NCBI GenBank assembly: GCA_045592985.1
Contig: JAZNVU010000008.1
Span: 20,384-84,383, forward strand
Reading direction: 5' to 3'
Length of the DNA stretch: 64,000 nt
From: UMGS172 sp045592985
GTDB lineage: Bacteria; Bacillota; Clostridia; Oscillospirales; Acutalibacteraceae
Each line of letters starts with the position of its first letter. Position 1 is the first letter of the stretch. The notes under the pieces are model-generated. The model was given only the letters and a program-made list of their open reading frames with translations. It was not told the origin of the DNA and ran no database searches. Position numbers and translations under genes: made by a program. Below are positions 16,597-23,195 of the stretch, piece after piece.

Positions 16597-17973
16597 ATGT
16601 ATCCGAATAATAACGATTCAAACCAAGGTTATAATCAAAACAACGGTCAACCCACCATACCCTACGGTAACACAGCGGGTGGAAATTATTCCGTAAACGG
16701 TGACAATGCGAACGGCACCTACAGTTACACACCAAACCAAGGGCACACTTCATATCAACAACCGCCAATCTCTCCCAGTAACCCGCCCGAAAGACCGTGC
16801 AAAGAAAAGAAAACTTTCGGTCTTGGAGCAATGATAATCTGCATCGTATTGTCGGTAGCTTTAAGCGCGTCAGCCTCTTTGGCGGTTGCTTTCCGCCTGC
16901 TGTCAGACGCAAAAACCGATACTGTAGATTCAACTGACACATCTTCAGCCGCATCTCAGGAAACTGACGAAAACGCAGGCGGTGATGTCGGCGGTATTCT
17001 TCAGGTTGACGGCAACGGTAATGTCACGACCTCGATTGAGGCGGTTTACGAAAAATCGGCACCATCGGTTGTGGGAATTCGTGCAACGTCGCGTTCTTAC
17101 GGTATCTTCGGAGGTAGCGAAACAGGTGAAGGCTCGGGTGTTATCTATTCGGCTGACGGATATATCGTTACCAATTACCACGTTATAGAAAACGCTGTCA
17201 AGGCGCAGAATGAGAGTTCTTCGATAGAAGTTTTTCTTCCTTCTGACTCAAATACTGCCGTTGAAGCATCGGTTATAGGTTATAACATCTCGGCTGACCT
17301 TGCGGTAATCAAGATTGAAAAAACAGGTCTTCCTAAAATAGAACTTGGAAATTCCGACAACATAAAGGTCGGGCAGTATGCTATTGCCATAGGTTGTCCC
17401 GGTGGACTTGAGTTTATGGGCTCGGTATCCTACGGTATCGTCAGTGGTCTTGACCGCAGTATCACGATAGATTCTATTGGCGAAATGAAACTTATACAGA
17501 CCGATGCTGCCATAAACCCCGGTAATTCGGGCGGTGCGTTGCTTGATTCCAAGGGCAAACTTATTGGCATTAACTCATCAAAATTAGTTGACGAAAGTTT
17601 TGAAGGTATGGGATTTGCCATTCCTGTCAACCACATGGTAGATGTTGTCAGAGACATAATTGAAAATAAAGACAATCCGACGCCTTATATTGGCATCGAA
17701 GTCTACACATATAACAGCGCATATCTTGAAAAATACGGCTATCCTCACGGTGCGGCTATAAAGAGTGTTGTAAGCGGCAGTCCTGCCGACAACGCACGTC
17801 TTGAACCTGGGGATATTATTACAGAGTTTAATTCCATAGCGATTGAGGAGTATACCGATTATATCGAGGCTCTTGAAAAGTGCAAACCGGGTGCAAAGGT
17901 TCCGGTTAAGATATACCGCAACGGAAGATACTATGTAACTACCGTTACAGTGGGTTCAAACAACAGCAGATAA
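16597..17973 (+). CDS. htrA: HtrA/DegP-family membrane-anchored serine protease with PDZ domain
   Basis: 458 residues. A Gln/Asn/Pro-rich cytoplasmic tail (1-65) precedes one membrane anchor (about 75-100: MIICIVLSVALSASASLAV) and a Ser/Thr linker. The trypsin-like domain has the triad H195 (TNYHVIEN), D234 (ADLAVIK) and S311 (NPGNSGGAL). A C-terminal PDZ domain (about 360-455) includes SPADNARLEPGDIITEFN. This is the usual Gram-positive HtrA for quality control outside the membrane. GGAGAAAG precedes the ATG. Confidence 0.95.
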   Translation: MYPNNNDSNQGYNQNNGQPTIPYGNTAGGNYSVNGDNANGTYSYTPNQGHTSYQQPPISPSNPPERPCKEKKTFGLGAMIICIVLSVALSASASLAVAFRLLSDAKTDTVDSTDTSSAASQETDENAGGDVGGILQVDGNGNVTTSIEAVYEKSAPSVVGIRATSRSYGIFGGSETGEGSGVIYSADGYIVTNYHVIENAVKAQNESSSIEVFLPSDSNTAVEASVIGYNISADLAVIKIEKTGLPKIELGNSDNIKVGQYAIAIGCPGGLEFMGSVSYGIVSGLDRSITIDSIGEMKLIQTDAAINPGNSGGALLDSKGKLIGINSSKLVDESFEGMGFAIPVNHMVDVVRDIIENKDNPTPYIGIEVYTYNSAYLEKYGYPHGAAIKSVVSGSPADNARLEPGDIITEFNSIAIEEYTDYIEALEKCKPGAKVPVKIYRNGRYYVTTVTVGSNNSR

Positions 17974-17998
17974 ACTAAGCAAAAGAGGTGGGAGTAAC

Positions 17999-19534
17999 AT
18001 GTATACCGGACTTAACAGTACAGGCATTATGGGTATTGATGCTTATATGGTACAAGTCGAGGCGGATGTTGCTCCCGGTTTTTCATCTTTCGACATTGTA
18101 GGTCTGCCCGATACCGCCGTCAAAGAATCGCGCGACAGGGTAAGGGCAGCGCTTAAAAACAGTGGTTTTACGTTTCCCAATACCCGAATAGTTGTAAATT
18201 TAGCGCCTGCCGATGTCAAAAAGGCAGGCTCAATGTACGATTTGCCGTCACTTTTGGCTATCCTTTTGTCTTCGGGTCAGTTGAACCCTGAAGGCGGAAT
18301 AGAAGATTGCGCGTTTATCGGCGAGTTGGCACTTGACGGAACTTTAAGAAGCATAAACGGTATGCTTTCCATGGCAATAGAAGCCTCCAGAAAAGGTATA
18401 AAACGGTTCTTTTTGCCCGAAGATAACGCATACGAGGCTTCGGTGGTTGACGGATTGGAAATCTACCCCGTAAAATCGGTAAAGCAACTTTGCGACCACC
18501 TTACAGGTTTTGCTGAGTTAAAACCTATGCCACAACCGGAATTCAGCGAAAAATTAAACCGTTATGATAACGATTTTGCCGATGTAAAGGGTCAGGTTGC
18601 CGCCAAAAAAGCGCTTGAAATAGCCGCCAGTGGTGGACATAATGTGCTTATGATTGGTCCTCCGGGTTCGGGTAAAAGCATGCTTGCCAAACGTCTGCCG
18701 TCTATTTTGCCGTCGATGACCTTTAAAGAGTCGATAGAAACCACCAAAATTCATTCAGTGGCAGGGCTTTTACAACCCGACACACCGCTTATAACCCAGC
18801 GTCCGTTCCGCGCTCCGCATCACACTGTTTCGGCGGTAGGTCTTTCGGGTGGTGGCATGGTACCAAGACCGGGTGAGGTCTCGTTAAGCCACAACGGCGT
18901 GCTCTTCTTAGATGAGTTTCCCGAGTTTACACGTCAGTCGATGGAAACCTTGCGCGCACCCATTGAAGACGGTAAAATTACCATATCAAGAGCAAGCGGC
19001 AGGTTTACATATCCGTGTGAGTTTTCGTTGGTTGCCGCCATGAACCCATGTCCTTGCGGATACTTCGGTCACCCCAAACGCAAGTGTATTTGTTCAAGCG
19101 GTGCCGTTAAAAGTTATTTGGGTAAAATTTCGGGTCCTATGCTCGACCGACTTGACATTCATGTTGAGGTGGCCCCCGTAGAATACACCGAACTTACCGC
19201 CAAAAGTAGTGGGGAGACCTCGGCAGAAATACGAAAACGAGTTGAAGCGGCACGAAAGATACAAAATGACCGCTATGAGGGAACAGGGATTACCTGCAAC
19301 GCAAGACTTAATTCGTCGCTTATACGAGAGTATTGTCAATTGACCGACGATGCCGACGCAATTTTAAAGGTTGCGTTTGAGCGAATGGGCATGTCGGCAA
19401 GGTCGTATGACCGAATTTTAAAAATTGCCCGCACCGTTGCCGATATTGACCGTTCGGACAAAATATCATCGGGTCACATTGCCCAAGCCATTCAATTCAG
19501 AAGTTTAGACCGAAAATATTGGAGCGAACTATAA
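17999..19534 (+). CDS. comM: YifB/ComM-family Mg-chelatase-like AAA+ ATPase
   Basis: 511 residues, full family length. The N-terminal Lon-protease-like domain (about 1-170: GLPDTAVKESRDRVRAALKN) lacks an obvious catalytic Ser-Lys pair. The AAA+ core has Walker A GPPGSGKSM and Walker B FLDEFPEF. A cysteine cluster (NPCPCGYFGHPKRKCIC) follows, then the C-terminal helical Mg-chelatase domain. ComM homologues help branch migration during natural transformation in other bacteria; that role here is inference. It starts 26 bp after htrA with GAGGTGGGAG. Confidence 0.93.
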   Translation: MYTGLNSTGIMGIDAYMVQVEADVAPGFSSFDIVGLPDTAVKESRDRVRAALKNSGFTFPNTRIVVNLAPADVKKAGSMYDLPSLLAILLSSGQLNPEGGIEDCAFIGELALDGTLRSINGMLSMAIEASRKGIKRFFLPEDNAYEASVVDGLEIYPVKSVKQLCDHLTGFAELKPMPQPEFSEKLNRYDNDFADVKGQVAAKKALEIAASGGHNVLMIGPPGSGKSMLAKRLPSILPSMTFKESIETTKIHSVAGLLQPDTPLITQRPFRAPHHTVSAVGLSGGGMVPRPGEVSLSHNGVLFLDEFPEFTRQSMETLRAPIEDGKITISRASGRFTYPCEFSLVAAMNPCPCGYFGHPKRKCICSSGAVKSYLGKISGPMLDRLDIHVEVAPVEYTELTAKSSGETSAEIRKRVEAARKIQNDRYEGTGITCNARLNSSLIREYCQLTDDADAILKVAFERMGMSARSYDRILKIARTVADIDRSDKISSGHIAQAIQFRSLDRKYWSEL

Positions 19535-19563
19535 AAATATATAAAAACGGAAATGTACAAAAA

Positions 19564-19593
19564 AAGAACTCATCCTTTGGATGAGTTCTTTTT
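19564..19593. terminator. Bidirectional terminator after comM and the tRNA fragment
   Basis: A 12-bp perfect stem (19564-19575 with 19579-19590) is flanked by As and Ts, so it can end comM (+) and any tRNA-strand transcript (-). It resembles the terminator at 19726-19751 and belongs to the same duplication. Confidence 0.85.
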
Positions 19594-19616
19594 CATGGTG
19601 CGCTGTAAGGGACTCG
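19594..19616 (-). pseudogene. Duplicated 3' end of tRNA-Arg (tRNA fragment)
   Basis: These 23 bases match the 3' end of the intact tRNA-Arg (19757-19779) exactly: the CCA end, the acceptor 3' strand and part of the T-arm. After that the sequence diverges. Each copy is followed on the minus strand by a similar terminator. The 140 bp between the two copies holds two strong hairpins (near 19640-19665 and 19665-19685) but no recognisable tRNA body. It is either a decayed tandem tRNA or an integration scar. Confidence 0.7.
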
Positions 19617-19715
19617 GCTTTTTCCTGCGGAAAAGAAATGTAAGGCAAGATAAATCTTGCCCCATCGCTTCCCCGAAGCGATGATTTGATATTCGAGCCC
19701 TGTTTTAAGAACGAT

Positions 19716-19751
19716 ATAAAAAAACAGAACCCAACCAAAAGGTTGAGTTCT
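19716..19751 (-). terminator. Terminator of tRNA-Arg
   Basis: On the minus strand an 11-bp stem (19751-19741 with 19736-19726, one U-G pair) is followed by a run of Us (19724-19717 region). It lies immediately after the tRNA 3' end. Confidence 0.8.
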
Positions 19752-19758
19752 ATTTTCA

Positions 19759-19835
19759 TGGTGCGCTGTAAGGGACTCGAACCCCTGACCTACTGGTTCG
19801 TAGCCAGTCACTCTATCCAGCTGAGCTAACAACGC
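19759..19835 (-). tRNA. tRNA-Arg (anticodon ACG)
   Basis: A 77-base cloverleaf on the minus strand. The acceptor GCGTTGT pairs with ACAGCGC, the D-arm contains TAGCTCAGCTGG, the anticodon stem ACTGG/CCAGT closes the loop CTACGAA, and the T-loop is GGTTCGAGTCC. The ACCA end is encoded. Anticodon ACG would be deaminated to ICG to read CGN codons. Confidence 0.97.
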
Positions 19836-19859
19836 ATGCGTTTTTTAAACTGCCATAAT

Positions 19860-19888
19860 ATATTATCACAAGAGTTCTGAAAAATCAA
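19860..19888 (-). promoter_or_regulatory. Possible promoter of tRNA-Arg
   Basis: On the minus strand TTGATT (19888-19883), a 17-bp spacer and TAATAT (19865-19860), placed about 25-30 bp before the mature tRNA 5' end. The -10 is a weak match. Confidence 0.45.
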
Positions 19889-19954
19889 TAGTAAATTTCA
19901 AATTTTTATAATTTTTATTTTTCCGAGTAAAATACATAAAAAAGGGTTGGTTTT

Positions 19955-20905
19955 ATGTGTACGGCATTAGGCATTAATCTTGGCGATTTTTATTTTGGCA
20001 GAACATTGGACGTTGACCGCGATTACGGACAAAAAGTGGTGTTGACTCCCAGAAATTTTGACTACCAGTTTCGTTCTGCACCGCGTGCAAAGACAAAATT
20101 CGCAATAATAGGCATGGCAAAGGAAGTCTCGGGTTATCCGCTATATTTTGACGCTCTCAATGAAAAAGGACTTTGCATGGCGGGTTTGAGATTTCTTGAG
20201 TTTTACTGTCCGATTGTCGATAAACGGCAAGCAACAAGCGTCGCTCCGTTTGAGTTTATTCCGTTTGTACTCTCTCAATGTGAAGACGTATCGCAAGCGG
20301 AAGTTTTACTGCAAAACACTTGCATTGTCAATGCCGATTTCAACCCACAGTTACCTGTAACTCCGCTTCATTGGATAATCTCCGACAAATTCGGTTCACT
20401 TACGGTTGAAACCACACATGACGGAATGAGGGTGTATAAAAACGAGGTCGGCGTGCTTACCAACAGCCCGAGTTTTAATTTTCAGATGTTCAACCTTAAC
20501 AACTACTCGTCGTTGTCACCGCGTATGCCTGATAACACATTTTCCAAAGACTTGCAACTAAAAAATTACAGTTACGGCTTGGGTGCTTTGGGATTGCCGG
20601 GAGACCTTTCTTCTATGTCACGTTTTGTTCGTGCGGTATATTATAAATATAATATTGTAGGCAGTACTTGTCCCGAGGCGGATTTTTTACGCGTTATAAA
20701 TACGTGTTTTCAACCAAAGGGACTGACTGTTACCGACGAAGAAAGACTTGAATATACCGCGTACACATCATGCTGTAATGCGGATAAAGGAATATATGCT
20801 TACTGCACTTATGACAGCTTGTCATTAAAACAAATCAACATGAACGATTTTGACCTTGAAGGCAGAGAGCCAATAGTGTTACTAAATGAAAAAGAGTCAG
20901 ACTGA
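19955..20905 (+). CDS. Choloylglycine hydrolase / penicillin acylase-family Ntn hydrolase
   Basis: 316 residues, typical of cytoplasmic bile salt hydrolases. The nucleophile Cys2 follows Met1 (MCTALGINL). Arg16 and Asp19 (FGRTLD), the LTNSP Asn and the SSMSRF Arg are in their conserved places. The residue corresponding to the substrate-site Asn of known bile salt hydrolases (AGLNF) is Arg79 here (AGLRF). Conjugated bile salts may therefore not be the substrate; a penicillin V acylase-like or other N-acyl amide activity is possible. It is a single gene with its own terminator. I am sure of the family, not of the substrate. Confidence 0.85.
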   Translation: MCTALGINLGDFYFGRTLDVDRDYGQKVVLTPRNFDYQFRSAPRAKTKFAIIGMAKEVSGYPLYFDALNEKGLCMAGLRFLEFYCPIVDKRQATSVAPFEFIPFVLSQCEDVSQAEVLLQNTCIVNADFNPQLPVTPLHWIISDKFGSLTVETTHDGMRVYKNEVGVLTNSPSFNFQMFNLNNYSSLSPRMPDNTFSKDLQLKNYSYGLGALGLPGDLSSMSRFVRAVYYKYNIVGSTCPEADFLRVINTCFQPKGLTVTDEERLEYTAYTSCCNADKGIYAYCTYDSLSLKQINMNDFDLEGREPIVLLNEKESD

Positions 20906-20927
20906 CAAAAGTCAGTCCAACTCTTTT
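20890..20927. terminator. Terminator between convergent genes at 20.9 kb
   Basis: A 17-base arm (20890-20906) pairs with 20911-20927, loop AAAA, one small internal mismatch. The upstream stop codon lies inside the stem. It can serve both the hydrolase (+) and the acyltransferase (-). Confidence 0.85.
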
Positions 20928-20930
20928 AGT

Positions 20931-22202
20931 TTACGCCATTTCTTTTTTCTTTGAGGCTTCTGCCTGCTGAATTTTGTAAATTTCCTCAGTTGCAAAGGAA
21001 AGTTTTGTAACAACATTCTGCTTTTTGGGGTAGCAGTAGAACGAGTCTTTATCGGTCGAAATATCAACGCAGTCAAACGGTTTTATATAGCAATAATCAT
21101 ACTCAACGTGCAGACCGTACATTCCAAGCGGTTTGCGTTGTACAAGGTAGTCCTGACCGCGGTAGTGACCTTTAAGCACAAATCCGTTTTCGGGGTCGTG
21201 GGTGAGTGTGGCAGGACCTAAATGCTCGAACTTCCAGCATCTTGGCAACGAGTAAACATCAACCTCATCTTCAAACTTGTACTCACCGTTTTCAATCTGT
21301 TTACGGACTTCGCTTCGTTCCCACTCAAACCAATCAGGAATATGCGAAAACTCGGTTTCACCGTTTTGCGCCGTCAGAGTGCCGTCAACATTCATGGTCC
21401 AACGTTTACCGCACTCGGTGCAAAAAATTTCGGTACCCTTTGATGACATTACATGTTCCTTTTTACAGGCGGGACATTGATACAAAACTTTGTGCAAGCC
21501 CTCGGCTCTGAACGGCTCGTCTATGACGATACCCTGTTCTTTCTGCCATTTATATTCGTCATACTGCATGGCTTTTCGCACAAAGTCGTTTATTTCGTCA
21601 ACCGTCATTGTTTCAACATCTTCGGCAGACAAAACCTGCTCTATTGTGGTATAAAGCGGAACCTTGCGCTTTTTTCTGAAGTTCCAGAAAGGTGTTCTTA
21701 AGTAGTTGCCGTGGTGCAGAACCACAACAACGGGCACCTTGTTGGATTTAATGAGTTTGCCCAATGCTTCGGGTAAAATTGCGGTGGTACCGATAGGCGA
21801 ATAACGTGCTTCGGGATACATTCCAAGCACGTCACCTCTTTTAAGCACTTTGCGGATTGCCTTTATGAGGTGCAGGTCGTTGGTAAATTTGCGTTTGCAG
21901 ATGCAACCGATAAGTTCCATAAGCCACGGACGGCGGTAGTATCCGTCAACATTGGCAATGTTGTTTATGCGGTGCGGATATGTGCCGACAGCACAAAGTT
22001 CAAAATCAATAAAATACTGATGGTTAGAAAGCAAGATATAGGGCGGTTTCAAGTTTTCCATATTAATTTTTTCAATTTTGTATTTTTCACCCATCAGCAA
22101 TATCTTGCTTAATATAAATATAAGCCACGTGAAAAATCTCGGTTGTCGAATGGGATATTTTGCTGTGTTGTAGTGCTTTTTGTTTTTATAGTTTACGTCC
22201 AT
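20931..22202 (-). CDS. PlsC-family acyltransferase with an added zinc-ribbon domain
   Basis: 423 residues. An N-terminal hydrophobic segment (LIFILSKILLMG) precedes a 1-acylglycerol-3-phosphate acyltransferase domain with catalytic NHQYFID (H-x4-D) near residue 60 and the YPEARYSP block near 130. After residue 235 there is an uncommon extension: a CPAC...CTEC zinc ribbon (about 240-275) and a beta-rich C-terminal domain of about 130 residues. It probably acylates a membrane-associated acceptor; lysophosphatidic acid is the default guess. GAGGAGAAAA precedes the ATG. Confidence 0.82.
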   Translation of the reverse strand: MDVNYKNKKHYNTAKYPIRQPRFFTWLIFILSKILLMGEKYKIEKINMENLKPPYILLSNHQYFIDFELCAVGTYPHRINNIANVDGYYRRPWLMELIGCICKRKFTNDLHLIKAIRKVLKRGDVLGMYPEARYSPIGTTAILPEALGKLIKSNKVPVVVVLHHGNYLRTPFWNFRKKRKVPLYTTIEQVLSAEDVETMTVDEINDFVRKAMQYDEYKWQKEQGIVIDEPFRAEGLHKVLYQCPACKKEHVMSSKGTEIFCTECGKRWTMNVDGTLTAQNGETEFSHIPDWFEWERSEVRKQIENGEYKFEDEVDVYSLPRCWKFEHLGPATLTHDPENGFVLKGHYRGQDYLVQRKPLGMYGLHVEYDYCYIKPFDCVDISTDKDSFYCYPKKQNVVTKLSFATEEIYKIQQAEASKKKEMA

Positions 22203-22236
22203 ATATTTTTCTCCTCTTAATAACCCTCATAAAATT

Positions 22237-22265
22237 ATTATATTATAAAATGTGTATTAAAACAA
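22237..22265 (-). promoter_or_regulatory. Promoter of the acyltransferase gene
   Basis: On the minus strand TTGTTT (22265-22260), 17-bp spacer, TATAAT (22242-22237). The rest of the intergenic stretch is AT-rich without other features. Confidence 0.6.
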
Positions 22266-22306
22266 GTTTTTGTTTTTATTAATTTTTTACAGTTGGGATT
22301 CTTGCC

Positions 22307-22335
22307 TTGAAAACCGTGTGACTAAATGGTATATT
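22307..22335 (+). promoter_or_regulatory. Promoter of nrdG
   Basis: TTGAAA (22307-22312), 17-bp spacer, TATATT (22330-22335), about 34 bp before the ATG at 22369. Confidence 0.55.
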
Positions 22336-22368
22336 TATAATGTATTAAAAACGCAGAGAGGTAAAATT

Positions 22369-23061
22369 ATGATTTTTAACGGTTTTCAAAAACTCACATT
22401 GCTCGACTACCCCGAAAAAACGGCTTGCACTCTTTTTTTGGCAGGGTGTAATTTTCGCTGTCCGTTTTGCCACAACGCCTCTTTGGTGACACATATTGAA
22501 AATTATGAGACATATTCTGAGGAGGACATACTTGATTTTCTGAAGAAAAGACAAGGTTTGCTTGACGGTGTTTGTGTGACCGGTGGTGAACCGCTTTTGC
22601 AAAACGGGATTGAGGAATTTTTAGGCAAGGTTAAGGCGCTCGGCTACTCGGTAAAACTTGACACTAACGGAAGTTTTCCCGAAAAACTCAAAGCCTTGGT
22701 CGAAAAAGGTCTTGTGGACTACGTTGCCATGGACGTAAAAGGCTCTATGCAAAATTATGGCAAATGTGTAGGTGTTGAAGATTTTGATACAGAATATATA
22801 GAGGAGAGTATTGACTTCCTTTTGTCCGACAAGGTGGATTATGAGTTCAGAACAACGGTGGTTGCCGAACTACATAATGTGGATGACATAAAGGCATTGG
22901 CACAACGCATAAAGGGTGCAAAACGGTATTTTCTGCAGAGTTTTGTCGATTCGGGTGACCTTATCGGCAAGGATATGAGTGCTGTTTCAGCCGAAGTTAT
23001 GACACAAATGTGCAATTCTGCTTCGGAATTTGTCGAAAGTGCCAAAATTCGCGGAATTTAG
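22369..23061 (+). CDS. nrdG: Anaerobic ribonucleotide reductase activating protein (radical SAM)
   Basis: 230 residues from the ATG at 22369; an open frame extends further upstream, but AGAGAGG precedes this ATG. The radical-SAM cluster motif is C-x3-C-x2-C (AGCNFRCPFCHNA), followed by TGGEPLL and DTNGS. In this family the enzyme uses SAM and a 4Fe-4S cluster to make the glycyl radical on NrdD. The next gene is nrdD, 135 bp away behind its own promoter. The sequence is of the NrdG2/PflA-like, longer subtype. Confidence 0.9.
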   Translation: MIFNGFQKLTLLDYPEKTACTLFLAGCNFRCPFCHNASLVTHIENYETYSEEDILDFLKKRQGLLDGVCVTGGEPLLQNGIEEFLGKVKALGYSVKLDTNGSFPEKLKALVEKGLVDYVAMDVKGSMQNYGKCVGVEDFDTEYIEESIDFLLSDKVDYEFRTTVVAELHNVDDIKALAQRIKGAKRYFLQSFVDSGDLIGKDMSAVSAEVMTQMCNSASEFVESAKIRGI

Positions 23062-23067
23062 AAAAAA

Positions 23068-23159
23068 ACACAAGATATTGAAAAAAAGGTGTTGACAGAA
23101 CACAATATATTCCGTATAATAGAGCACGGACACACAAAAAAACCGCAATATATTGTGTT
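23068..23159 (+). promoter_or_regulatory. nrdD promoter with three NrdR-box-like sites
   Basis: A perfect promoter, TTGACA (23092-23097), 17-bp spacer, TATAAT (23115-23120), is embedded in three copies of a motif resembling the NrdR box (consensus ACACWATATATWGTGT). The copies are ACACAAGATATTG from 23068, ACACAATATATTCC from 23100, and the inverted AATATATTGTGTT at 23147-23159. The first two are 32 bp apart, about three helical turns, as is typical of NrdR site pairs. The second overlaps the spacer. nrdR itself is not in the window. Confidence 0.75.
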
Positions 23160-23195
23160 TGCGGGGAAATTAAGAAATATTAAGGAGGATACGGA

